In this document: positions 10,112-18,570 of the stretch, piece by piece
Layout: the number at the start of each line of letters is the position of its first letter
How positions within the stretch are numbered: the stretch's first letter is position 1
NCBI GenBank assembly: GCA_001048675.1
Contig: CCKK01000023.1
Location: forward strand, 372,001-436,000
Direction: 5' to 3'
Length of the DNA stretch: 64,000 bases
DNA from: Vibrio diabolicus
Lineage (GTDB): Bacteria; Pseudomonadota; Gammaproteobacteria; Enterobacterales; Vibrionaceae
Made by a program: the position numbers and the translations under genes
Notes under the pieces: model-generated
What the model was told of the DNA's origin: nothing
The model's input: the letters and a program-made list of their open reading frames with translations, nothing else
Database searches by the model: none

Positions 10112-11515
10112 ATGGAAAGCAGAGGCTTAGGAAGGGGTTTAAAGGTGGAAGAAAGACGTCAGTTACTACACAAAGGATTGAAAGCTGCGGTGTTTGGCGT
10201 ACCGCTGTTGGCAATAGGCTTAACGATTAATAGCTCTGTGCTGATGACCGATGCAGGTTACAGCTACGTGCATCAGAACAATATCACTGGTGAGTTGGAT
10301 GTGTTTACTGAACCTGGCATTCATTTTCGTATGCCATTTCTTTCCAAAATCACCAAATATGATCAAGTGATCACCGTGTCATTCGGTAATAGCAAGGGCG
10401 AAGATTTTTATCAACGTCTTGATGCGATTCAGGTTCGGTTTGCCGACACCTACATTGGTCAGATTCCCGTAACATTCCGCTTTAAGCTCAGTAATGACCC
10501 TGAAGCGGTGAAGAAGATGCACAAAGAGTTCCGTAACAACAGTAACTTGATTGATGCGCTGCTTGTAAAGAACGCACGTAACGTGACGGTGATTACCGCT
10601 ACCCAATACACGGGTGAAGAGTTTTTCCAAGGTGGTTTGAACCAGTTCAAATCGAAACTTGGCGATCAGTTGCGAGAGGGGATTTATCTAACAGAGCGAC
10701 GTCAGGTTGAAGTGGAAGAGTTGGATCTTGCGCCTGTTGGGGCGAATCAAGCCAATCCGAACCAATTACAGCGCACCAATCAACTGGTTTGGAAAACCGT
10801 GCCAGTTGTAGATAAAACCGGGCAACCAATTCGTCAAGACAACCCGTTACAACAATACGGCATTCAAGTGACGCAGGTGACCATTGGTGATCCACAGCCA
10901 GAAAAGCAGTTAGATCAGCTATTGGCGGATAAAAAGCGTTTAGTGGCGGATCGTATTCGCGCGATTCAGGAGCAAGAAACGTCAAAAGCACAAGCAGAGA
11001 CCGAGCAGTTACGCAAAGAGATTCAACGAACACGTGAAGTGCAAGACGCTCAGCGTGGTAAAGAACTCGCTATTATTGCTCAGCAAAAAGAAGTGGAAGT
11101 TGCACGTCAGATTGCAGAGCGTGAAATCGTTGAAGTGGAAAAAACCAAACGACTTGCTGAAGTCGAGAAGGAGAAAGAGCTAGCTATCGCAGAGGCTAAC
11201 TTAGCCATTCAAAAGGCGAACGCACTTTCTGCTGAGTTTGAAGCGAAAGCTATATTAGCGAAAGGTCGTGCAGAATCTGAAGTCCTAAAAGCGAAGTACT
11301 CGGCGTTAGGGGCAAACCGTGAAGTTTACTTGGCAGAGTTGAATCGAGACGTAGCGAACTCGTTGTACAACAACTTGCAAAACTTCCAAGTTCAGATGCC
11401 ACAAAACTACATTGGTGGTAGCGAAGAAACGGGCTTGAAAACAAATCTAGATGTGATTACTGGCTTTGGCGCCCTGGGTCTTATGGACCAAACGAAGAAG
11501 GTCATACAGCAATAA
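10112..11515 (+). CDS. SPFH/prohibitin-domain membrane protein
   Basis: Encodes 467 residues. An N-terminal membrane anchor (about residues 24-48) is followed by an SPFH (stomatin/prohibitin/flotillin/HflK) domain with the typical GYSYVHQN...PGIHFRMPF opening. A long charged coiled coil, rich in Glu, Lys, Arg and Gln, runs from about 265 to 400. The architecture is like flotillins, which organise membrane microdomains and scaffold proteases, but no named bacterial family is certain. AGGAG lies 6 bases before the ATG. It is monocistronic, between efp and the frd operon. It is distinct from HflK and HflC, which are also in the window. Confidence 0.82.
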   Translation: MESRGLGRGLKVEERRQLLHKGLKAAVFGVPLLAIGLTINSSVLMTDAGYSYVHQNNITGELDVFTEPGIHFRMPFLSKITKYDQVITVSFGNSKGEDFYQRLDAIQVRFADTYIGQIPVTFRFKLSNDPEAVKKMHKEFRNNSNLIDALLVKNARNVTVITATQYTGEEFFQGGLNQFKSKLGDQLREGIYLTERRQVEVEELDLAPVGANQANPNQLQRTNQLVWKTVPVVDKTGQPIRQDNPLQQYGIQVTQVTIGDPQPEKQLDQLLADKKRLVADRIRAIQEQETSKAQAETEQLRKEIQRTREVQDAQRGKELAIIAQQKEVEVARQIAEREIVEVEKTKRLAEVEKEKELAIAEANLAIQKANALSAEFEAKAILAKGRAESEVLKAKYSALGANREVYLAELNRDVANSLYNNLQNFQVQMPQNYIGGSEETGLKTNLDVITGFGALGLMDQTKKVIQQ

Positions 11516-11573
11516 GATCATGGGTGGTCAAAAGCTTAAAAAGCAAAAAGATCATGGGTAACCCAAAGTAATA

Positions 11574-11604
11574 AAAAAGCTGGCATAGAGCCAGCTTTTT
11601 CTTT
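11574..11604. terminator. Bidirectional terminator between the SPFH gene and frdD
   Basis: AAAAAGCTGGC and GCCAGCTTTTT arms with a short loop lie between two convergent genes; T runs exist in both directions. Confidence 0.85.
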
Positions 11605-11616
11605 TTAGTCAGTATC

Positions 11617-11994
11617 TTAAATCATGAAGATAAAGATAACGGCTAGTGCAGTAATGAGGCCTGCAAATGCATAGCATGCAATTTTACCTATCACACCAGT
11701 GTGGAATTTAAGGTCGTGCATGCCGTGGTGTACACGGTGCATCGCATGCCACATTGGTAGAGCTAGGGTGCCAATGATGAATAGCGCACCGATGATACTG
11801 GTTGCGAATTCGGAGACACGCTCGTAGCTCATCGCTTCTGCATCAATCACGCCTAGTGGGACCAAGATACCTAGCACCAATACCGTGATTGGCGTGATCA
11901 TCGCGAACCAAGTACCGCCAGCACCAAATAGACCCCACCAGATTGGCTCATCAGAACGTTTTGGTGATGTGTTTACACTATAATTCGGTTTCAT
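11617..11994 (-). CDS. frdD: Fumarate reductase membrane anchor subunit FrdD
   Basis: Encodes 125 residues with three hydrophobic segments. FrdD and FrdC anchor the FrdAB catalytic dimer in the inner membrane and carry the menaquinol site, so that menaquinol is oxidised and fumarate reduced in anaerobic respiration. It is the last gene of frdABCD, 10 bases after frdC. Confidence 0.94.
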   Translation of the reverse strand: MKPNYSVNTSPKRSDEPIWWGLFGAGGTWFAMITPITVLVLGILVPLGVIDAEAMSYERVSEFATSIIGALFIIGTLALPMWHAMHRVHHGMHDLKFHTGVIGKIACYAFAGLITALAVIFIFMI

Positions 11995-12004
11995 GCTCAG
12001 CTCC

Positions 12005-12388
12005 TTACACCACGATGAGAACGATCAGTGAGATGAACGCAACCGCGGCCCACTGAGTCAATACGATGATTTTCTTGTCCACCAGTTTGCCTTTCAAACG
12101 AATTGGCATTACTTGCGGCATCATGCTGAAGAAAGTTTGAGCGTGGAATAGGCTACCTAGTAGTGCAACGATGTTGATCGCGACTACGATTGGGTTTGCC
12201 ATAAAATCCAACCAACCTTGCCATGCTTCAGGGCCTTTCACCAAGCAACCTAAACCGAAAGTTAGGAACAGAGTGAATAGGATCAAAGGCAGCACAGTCG
12301 CTTCACGTAGCATGTAGAAGCGGTAGAAAGGATGGTTCTTCCACCAAGTGCGTTTTACTTCACGAACGTAAGGTTTACGATTGCTCAT
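12005..12388 (-). CDS. frdC: Fumarate reductase membrane anchor subunit FrdC
   Basis: Encodes 127 residues with three membrane segments and a basic N terminus (SNRKPYVREVKRTWW). It pairs with FrdD to bind menaquinol. It starts 2 bases after the frdB stop, so the two are translationally coupled. Confidence 0.95.
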   Translation of the reverse strand: MSNRKPYVREVKRTWWKNHPFYRFYMLREATVLPLILFTLFLTFGLGCLVKGPEAWQGWLDFMANPIVVAINIVALLGSLFHAQTFFSMMPQVMPIRLKGKLVDKKIIVLTQWAAVAFISLIVLIVV

Positions 12389-12390
12389 CC

Positions 12391-13149
12391 TTATGCCTCC
12401 ACTTTCTTTGGTGAACCATCAGGTTTCAACATAGCAATCACGAAGTCCATAGAAGACTCCACTTTGCCTTGGTTTACTGCCGCTGCTGGGTCAACGTTCT
12501 TCGGACAAACTTCAGAACAGTAACCAACAAACGTACAGCCCCAAGCACCGTTTTCACCGTTGATAAGCTTCATGCGCTCATCTTTACCGTTGTCACGGCT
12601 GTCTAGGTTGTAGCGGTGTGCTAGCGTTAGTGCCGCAGGACCGATGAACTCAGGGTTTAGACCAAACTGAGGACACGCCGCGTAGCATAGACCGCAGTTG
12701 ATACAACCAGCGAACTGCTTGTATTTCGCCATTTGCTCTGGCGTTTGCAAGTTCGTACCGTCTTCTGGTTTACGGTCGTTACCAATGATGTACGGTTTGA
12801 TTGCTTCAAGACGTTCGATAAACGGCGTCATATCAACAATCAAGTCTTTCTCGATTGGGAAGTTCGCTAGAGGCTCGATAGTCACACCGTCTGGGTAATC
12901 ACGTAGGAAGCTCTTACAAGCAAGCTTCGGTACGTTGTTCACCATGATGCCGCAAGAACCACAGATCGCCATACGGCAAGACCAACGGTAAGACAGATCT
13001 TTGTCTAGGTGATCTTTAATGTAGCCCAGTGCGTCAAGCACAGACATGGTTTCATCGAATGGCACTTCGAATGTTTGCTTGTATGGTTCTGCATCTTTTT
13101 CTGGGTCATAACGCAGAATGTCTACTTTTTGAATGCGATTTGCTGACAT
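12391..13149 (-). CDS. frdB: Fumarate reductase iron-sulfur subunit FrdB
   Basis: Encodes 252 residues. It passes electrons from menaquinol to the flavin of FrdA through three clusters. The N-terminal ferredoxin domain has the [2Fe-2S] cysteines (CRMAICGSCG and a later C), and the C-terminal domain has CINCGLCYAACP for [4Fe-4S] and CTFVGYCSEVCP for [3Fe-4S]. Its ATG shares one base with the frdA stop (TAATG), indicating translational coupling. Confidence 0.97.
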   Translation of the reverse strand: MSANRIQKVDILRYDPEKDAEPYKQTFEVPFDETMSVLDALGYIKDHLDKDLSYRWSCRMAICGSCGIMVNNVPKLACKSFLRDYPDGVTIEPLANFPIEKDLIVDMTPFIERLEAIKPYIIGNDRKPEDGTNLQTPEQMAKYKQFAGCINCGLCYAACPQFGLNPEFIGPAALTLAHRYNLDSRDNGKDERMKLINGENGAWGCTFVGYCSEVCPKNVDPAAAVNQGKVESSMDFVIAMLKPDGSPKKVEA

Positions 13150-14948
13150 TATGCTTGCTCCTCTGCGTTCTTCTCTTCAGCTGCGGCTTTTTCTGCTGCT
13201 TCACCGTATAGACGAGCTTTTGGTTGTGACTTAGTGATAGTCACATTGCTGTAATCGATACTTGGCGCTGAATCTGGTTTGTAGAAAGCAAGTGAGTGTT
13301 TTAGGAAGTTCACGTCATCACGCTCTGTACAACCGTCGTCCAGACGTTGGTGCGCGCCGCGAGATTCTTTACGTAGAATCGCAGAGTGAACCATCGCTTC
13401 TGCGACTTCTAGGCCGTAACCCACTTCAATTGCGTACAGAAGATCAGTGTTAAACACTTTGCCTTTGTCTTTAATGCTGATGCGTTTGTAGCGTTCTTTT
13501 AGTTCGGTGATCTTGTTAATGGTTTCTTGCATCAAATCTTCTTGACGGTAGATACCACAACCCGCTTCCATGGTATGACCCATTTCAGTACGGATGTTTG
13601 CCCAGTTCTCATCACCTTCTTGGTTCATCAGTTTGGCGATGCGCTCTTCAACTGCTTTCACTTGAGCATCGATTGCAGACTCGTTCCAACCTTTGAATTC
13701 TTCAGCGCGTTTCACTGCGTTTTCACCCGCTACGCGACCAAATACCACAAACTCAGCCAATGAGTTAGAACCTAGACGGTTTGCACCGTGAAGACCAACA
13801 GACGCACATTCACCAACCGCGAATAGACCTTTAATGCGAGTTTCACAGCCGCCGTTTGTCTCGATACCACCCATGGTATAGTGAACCGTTGGACGAATTG
13901 GAATTGGCTCTTTTGCAGGGTCTACGTTCACGTAAGCTTTTGCTAGCTCACAGATGAATGGTAGACGCTCTTGTAGGTACTCTTCACCTAGGTGGCGAAG
14001 GTCTAGGTGCACCACGTCACCCAGTGGGTGTTTGATGGTGTTGCCTTTCTGTTGTTCGTGCCAGAAAGCTTGAGAAACTTTGTCACGAGGACCCAGTTCC
14101 ATGTATTTGTTCTTCGGTTGGCCAACTGGAGTTTCAGGGCCCATGCCGTAATCTTGTAAGTAACGGTAGCCGTTCTTGTTAACGATGATACCGCCTTCAC
14201 CACGACAACCTTCCGTCATCAGGATACCTGTGCCAGGAAGACCGGTTGGGTGGTATTGAACGAATTCCATATCACGTAGAGGAACGCCGTGACGGTAAGC
14301 CATTGCCATGCCATCGCCCGTTACGATACCGCCGTTGGTGTTACAGTGGTAAACACGGCCCGCGCCACCTGTTGCTAGAACAACAGATTTTGCTTTGATA
14401 GTAACAAGCTCGCCTTCAGACATGTGAATAGCAATCAGACCTTGAACTTCGCCTTCATCAACAAGCAGATCCACCACAAAGTACTCATCAAAGCGTTTGA
14501 TGTTGCTGTACTTCATGGATGTCTGGAATAGCGTATGAAGCATGTGGAAGCCAGTTTTATCTGCAGCGAACCAAGTACGTTCAACCTTCATACCACCAAA
14601 GCGGCGTACGTTGACTTCACCGTTCTCTTTACGACTCCATGGGCAACCCCATTGCTCCATTTGGATCATTTCGCGAGTCGCGTTCTCTACAAAGTATTCA
14701 ACAACGTCCTGTTCACATAGCCAGTCACCACCGCCAACAGTGTCGTTGAAGTGGTTGTCTAAGCTATCTTCATCCTTGATAACTGCTGCTGAGCCACCCT
14801 CTGCAGCGACCGTGTGGGAGCGCATTGGATAAACTTTAGAAATCAGAGCGACTTCTAAGTCTGGGTTTGCTTCAGCCGCTGCAATAGCAGTACGAAGACC
14901 AGCGCCGCCTGCGCCGATGACTGCGATATCTGTGGTGATAATTTGCAC
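13149..14948 (-). CDS. frdA: Fumarate reductase flavoprotein subunit FrdA
   Basis: Encodes 599 residues from a GTG at 14948. That start is chosen because GGAGG lies 6 bases before it and the product then begins right at the FAD-binding fold (QIITTDIAVIGAGGAG). FrdA reduces fumarate to succinate. The RSHTVAAEGGSAA segment near residue 45 holds the His that binds FAD covalently, and HPTGLPGTGILMTEGCRGEGG carries active-site residues. Length is close to E. coli FrdA (602). The upstream intergenic region holds a CRP-like site and an inverted repeat. Confidence 0.96.
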   Translation of the reverse strand: MQIITTDIAVIGAGGAGLRTAIAAAEANPDLEVALISKVYPMRSHTVAAEGGSAAVIKDEDSLDNHFNDTVGGGDWLCEQDVVEYFVENATREMIQMEQWGCPWSRKENGEVNVRRFGGMKVERTWFAADKTGFHMLHTLFQTSMKYSNIKRFDEYFVVDLLVDEGEVQGLIAIHMSEGELVTIKAKSVVLATGGAGRVYHCNTNGGIVTGDGMAMAYRHGVPLRDMEFVQYHPTGLPGTGILMTEGCRGEGGIIVNKNGYRYLQDYGMGPETPVGQPKNKYMELGPRDKVSQAFWHEQQKGNTIKHPLGDVVHLDLRHLGEEYLQERLPFICELAKAYVNVDPAKEPIPIRPTVHYTMGGIETNGGCETRIKGLFAVGECASVGLHGANRLGSNSLAEFVVFGRVAGENAVKRAEEFKGWNESAIDAQVKAVEERIAKLMNQEGDENWANIRTEMGHTMEAGCGIYRQEDLMQETINKITELKERYKRISIKDKGKVFNTDLLYAIEVGYGLEVAEAMVHSAILRKESRGAHQRLDDGCTERDDVNFLKHSLAFYKPDSAPSIDYSNVTITKSQPKARLYGEAAEKAAAEEKNAEEQA

Positions 14949-15383
14949 AGTTATCCTCCAGTGTGTGATTGCGGAAATCCGCTTGTTATTGTCATTACGA
15001 GGCACTCTTTAAAAAGAACTCCCCAAAAGTAGTAGGGTTAGTGTAGATGAGCCACATGGCAGAAAAATTGATGTAATTGGGTTTTTGCTTCGGTAATGCA
15101 CTTAAGGGCATAGAATTTATAGGTTATGTGACTGCTATCACGGCATCGAGGTTTTGGCCCTCAAGCATTAACATTAGGGATGTTAAACCTGTGTTGCGTG
15201 ACATTAACCGCATGGATAATAGGATTTTAACTGAGTGTTTTTTGTGCTGCGGCACGAGTAATACTTGCCTCAAATAGGCGAGCACGTTAGTAAAAAGAAG
15301 AAGGGATATTCCTCTCTTCTTGAAGAGTAAAAAGCATGTAGAATGAGACTTTCCTCGCTGAATTAAAGTTTGAGAGACTTGTT
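14949..15383. other. frdA-epmA divergent intergenic region
   Basis: About 435 bases between divergent genes. It holds a CRP-like site (15127-15142) and a perfect inverted repeat TTAACAT-N5-ATGTTAA (15168-15186). No canonical FNR site (TTGAT-N4-ATCAA) is seen. I find no convincing gene. Confidence 0.6.
15127..15142. promoter_or_regulatory. Candidate CRP site upstream of frdA
   Basis: TGTGA-N6-TCACG matches the CRP consensus TGTGA-N6-TCACA at nine of the ten conserved bases. It is about 180 bases before the frdA start and 240 before epmA. Confidence 0.55.
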
Positions 15384-16355
15384 ATGCAAACCAACTGGCA
15401 ACCTACTGCTTCCATTGACCAACTTCGTCAACGTGCGACGTTAATCGCGTCGATTCGCCAATTCTTCGCTGAGCGACAGGTGATGGAAGTCGACACGCCA
15501 GCCATGAGTCACGCAACCGTGACCGACATTCATTTGCATACTTTCCAAACCGAGTTTGTTGGCCCGGGTTACGCCGATGGTAGCAAGCTGTTCTTTATGA
15601 CCAGCCCTGAATTCCACATGAAGCGCCTGCTGGCGGCTGGCAGCGGTTGTATTTATCAAATCAACAAAGCATTTCGTAACGAAGAAAATGGTCGTTACCA
15701 CAATCCAGAATTCACGATGTTGGAGTGGTATCGCGTTGGCTTTGACCATCATAAATTGATGGATGAAATGGATGATCTGTTGCAACTGGTATTGAAGTGT
15801 GGCGCAGCGCAGCGCATGACTTATCAACAAGCCTTCATTGATGTGTTGGGTGTGTGCCCACTAGAAGGCTCGATGACGGAGCTGAAAGCGGCGGCAAGCA
15901 AGCTGGGTTTGATTGACATTGCAGAGCCTGAAGAAGATCGCGATACGTTACTGCAATTGCTATTTAGCGTGGGAGTCGAACACAAAATTGGTCAGGATGT
16001 GCCTGCTTTTGTGTACGACTTCCCGGCATCACAGGCGGCGCTTGCGAAAATCAATCCTCAAGACCACCGTGTTGCGGATCGCTTTGAGGTGTATTTTAAG
16101 GGAATTGAGCTGGCAAATGGGTTCCATGAGCTCGATAACCCGAAAGAGCAACTGGCGCGTTTTGAGAAAGATAACGCGAAGCGTCTCGACATGGGTTTAA
16201 AACCGCAGCCAATCGACTATCATTTGATCTCCGCATTGGAGGCAGGGTTGCCAGATTGTGCGGGTGTTGCGTTAGGCATCGATCGTTTGATCATGCTAGC
16301 GCTCGGCTGTGACCACATTGATCAAGTGACGGCTTTTCCATTCCCAATCGCATAA
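15384..16355 (+). CDS. epmA: EF-P lysine ligase EpmA
   Basis: Encodes 323 residues. EpmA (GenX, PoxA, YjeA) is a truncated class II lysyl-tRNA synthetase that joins (R)-beta-lysine to Lys34 of EF-P instead of to tRNA. The class II motifs are present: motif 2 as FRNEENGRYHNPEF near residue 96 and motif 3 as GVALGIDRLIML near residue 300. The N-terminal anticodon-binding domain of LysRS is absent, which separates it from a true LysRS. GAGAGAC precedes the ATG. The VanZ-like gene starts 9 bases after its stop. Confidence 0.95.
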   Translation: MQTNWQPTASIDQLRQRATLIASIRQFFAERQVMEVDTPAMSHATVTDIHLHTFQTEFVGPGYADGSKLFFMTSPEFHMKRLLAAGSGCIYQINKAFRNEENGRYHNPEFTMLEWYRVGFDHHKLMDEMDDLLQLVLKCGAAQRMTYQQAFIDVLGVCPLEGSMTELKAAASKLGLIDIAEPEEDRDTLLQLLFSVGVEHKIGQDVPAFVYDFPASQAALAKINPQDHRVADRFEVYFKGIELANGFHELDNPKEQLARFEKDNAKRLDMGLKPQPIDYHLISALEAGLPDCAGVALGIDRLIMLALGCDHIDQVTAFPFPIA

Positions 16356-16364
16356 GGATATTCA

Positions 16365-16739
16365 ATGAACTTGGCTGCTGCACGTTTGGTCATTCTCAGC
16401 TACGCAATACTGATCGCTTACTTATCGTTGAGCTCGGGCGAGTTGCAAGACTGGGGCAACATTGCGTATCTTGATAAAATGCAGCACGCCATGGCGTACA
16501 GCGGATTTGCGTTTTTAGGTTGCTTTTGCGTGTGGCGTTGGCGTCAGCGTTGGGCGGTGGCGATTAGTATCTTATTATTTAGTGCTGCCATCGAATGGCT
16601 ACAAGGGTATGTCGGAAGACAAACCTCTTGGTTAGACCTTGTCGCCAACTCAACGGGTATTCTAACTGGTCTGTTATGTTACCGTATTTGGAGCCTCTAT
16701 CGACCTAGGTTGGTGAAGTCGCTATACTCGATTCGTTAA
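16365..16739 (+). CDS. VanZ-like family membrane protein
   Basis: Encodes 124 residues with four hydrophobic segments. The pattern DKMQHAMAYSGFAFLG followed by a later EWLQGYVGRQTSWLDLVANSTG is typical of small VanZ-like proteins. The role is unknown; VanZ itself gives low-level teicoplanin resistance, but the many chromosomal relatives are uncharacterised. It starts 9 bases after epmA and is probably cotranscribed. Confidence 0.8.
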   Translation: MNLAAARLVILSYAILIAYLSLSSGELQDWGNIAYLDKMQHAMAYSGFAFLGCFCVWRWRQRWAVAISILLFSAAIEWLQGYVGRQTSWLDLVANSTGILTGLLCYRIWSLYRPRLVKSLYSIR

Positions 16740-16760
16740 TGAAGAGGGAACACGATAACA

Positions 16761-17396
16761 ATGAAAACGCGCGACAAAATCGTCTACGCGGCACTGGAGT
16801 TGTTCAACCAACATGGTGAACGCAACATCACCACCAATCACATTGCCGATCACATCGAAATTAGCCCAGGTAATCTGTATTATCACTTCCGTAATAAGCA
16901 AGAAATCGTTCGTGAGATCTTTGCGCTTTATTCAGCAGAACTTTTAGAAAGATTTACCCCTATTCAAGGCTCACAGGAAAGCCTGACTATGCTGAAGAGC
17001 TACCTAGATTCCATCTTTACGCTAATGTGGAAATACCGCTTTTTCTACGCGAATCTACCTGAGATCTTGTCACGAGATGAGCAGTTACATGAGCAGTACA
17101 TCGATGTGCAAGAAAAGCTGCAAGCGAACCTCATTGCGATCATGCAAGAGTTTGTATCGCTGAAGCTGCTTAATGTTGATCAACAGCAGTTGAAGTCACT
17201 GGTGTGTACGTTGCATTTGATTGCGTGTAGCTGGTTGGCGTATCAATCTGCAATGGCTTCGAAAACCAGCATCACTGAGCAAATGGTGAAGCAAGGGATG
17301 TTGCAGATGCTTAATGTCGTTAAGCCATTAGCAACTGAGCAGGGGTTAGAGCAGCTACTGTTACTGGAAGATGCAGTCAGCAATCTACACAGTTAA
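16761..17396 (+). CDS. TetR family transcriptional regulator
   Basis: Encodes 211 residues. The first 50 residues form the TetR-type helix-turn-helix (KIVYAALELFNQHGERNITTNHIADHIEISPGNLYYHFRNKQEIVREIF region). The rest is a helical ligand-binding domain with no recognisable ligand. It follows the VanZ-like gene by 21 bases and may be in the same operon. Its target is unknown; the usual guess is its own operon or a neighbour. Confidence 0.88.
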   Translation: MKTRDKIVYAALELFNQHGERNITTNHIADHIEISPGNLYYHFRNKQEIVREIFALYSAELLERFTPIQGSQESLTMLKSYLDSIFTLMWKYRFFYANLPEILSRDEQLHEQYIDVQEKLQANLIAIMQEFVSLKLLNVDQQQLKSLVCTLHLIACSWLAYQSAMASKTSITEQMVKQGMLQMLNVVKPLATEQGLEQLLLLEDAVSNLHS

Positions 17397-17540
17397 ACGT
17401 CAAACTGCTTAATATTTCGAGAGTCACTCTCATTTTCGAGTCGTGGCTCGAGTTGACTTGTCAAATATGCCACGCACAATAGTCCTCATACCGTTCAGCC
17501 CTCTCTGGGATATGACTCTCGATAAAGGAACTATCGCTCC

Positions 17541-18497
17541 ATGAATTACGACATTTTTAATGGCGATGCTGATGGCATCATTGCGCTTCTACAATTACGC
17601 TTGGCTGATCCTATCGAGGCTCAGTTAATTACTGGTGTAAAGCGCGACATCAAGCTGGTGGAAAAAGTAGACGTGCAAGCGGGTGATGAGCTAACGGTGT
17701 TAGACATTTCGATGGAAAAGAACATGGTAGGCCTAGAGCAAGCATTGGCTCAAGGCGCGCACGTGTTTTACGCCGATCACCATAAGGCGGGTGATATTCC
17801 TCAGCATGGCAACTTGGATGCGCACATCGATCTCGATGCCAACATGTGTACGGCTTTAATTGTCGATCAATTGCTAAATGGACGTTTTCACACATGGGCG
17901 ATTACGGCGGCTTATGGCGATAATATGATCGCGAAAGCAGATGAATTGGCTGATAAGGCAGGCTTGTCACACGATCAGAAAGCGCAGCTTAAAGAGCTGG
18001 GCACTTTGATTAATTACAACGGTTACGGTTCGAAAGTGGATGACTTACATTTCCATCCAGCGGATTTGTACCAAGCTTTGCTGAAGTACGCGTCGCCATT
18101 TGACGCTATTGAAGATAAAACCTCACCTTACTACCAACTGCAGTCTGCTTACCAACAAGATATGGATGCCGCTCTGGCAGTGCCTGCCACGCATGAGAGC
18201 GGTAAGCTGAAGCTGTTCGAACTACCAAACACGGCCGCATCACGTCGAATCAGTGGTGTTTATGGCAATTGGCTGGCAAATCAAAACCCAGATTCTGCTC
18301 ATGCAGTACTCACCGAAAATGCAGATGGCACTTACACGGTCTCTCTACGCGCCCCGTTGAACAACAAACAAGGCGCCGTTGCCGTGTGTGGGCAGTTTCC
18401 AACTGGTGGCGGCCGAGAAGCGGCGGCAGGCATCAACGCCTTAAGCAAAGATGATGTAAGTGCTTTTATTGATGCGGTAGAAACGTACTACGTATAG
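17541..18497 (+). CDS. DHH family phosphoesterase-like protein
   Basis: Encodes 318 residues. The N-terminal FNGDADGIIAL motif and a DHH triplet near residue 76 (FYADHHKAGD) mark the DHH domain, and the C-terminal GGGREAAAGINAL is the DHHA1 glycine-rich motif. The family includes oligoribonuclease NrnA, cyclic-di-AMP phosphodiesterases and RecJ. Which substrate this one uses cannot be told from sequence. AAAGGAA precedes the ATG. Confidence 0.8.
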   Translation: MNYDIFNGDADGIIALLQLRLADPIEAQLITGVKRDIKLVEKVDVQAGDELTVLDISMEKNMVGLEQALAQGAHVFYADHHKAGDIPQHGNLDAHIDLDANMCTALIVDQLLNGRFHTWAITAAYGDNMIAKADELADKAGLSHDQKAQLKELGTLINYNGYGSKVDDLHFHPADLYQALLKYASPFDAIEDKTSPYYQLQSAYQQDMDAALAVPATHESGKLKLFELPNTAASRRISGVYGNWLANQNPDSAHAVLTENADGTYTVSLRAPLNNKQGAVAVCGQFPTGGGREAAAGINALSKDDVSAFIDAVETYYV

Positions 18498-18520
18498 CAT
18501 TTGCCAAAATATGAATACAA

Positions 18521-18550
18521 AAAAGGAGCCGAGTGGCTCCTTTTTTATTA
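18521..18550. terminator. Bidirectional terminator between the DHH gene and envC
   Basis: A perfect 12-base stem (AAAAAAGGAGCC / GGCTCCTTTTTT) with loop GAGT, between convergent genes. Confidence 0.92.
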
Positions 18551-18570
18551 TAAGTCGATGAGTCAGATAA

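Noticed and set aside
14949..15005. FrdA starting at 15005
   Set aside because: The GTG at 14948 has an ideal GGAGG, and the FAD fold begins right after it; the extra 19 residues are unsupported.
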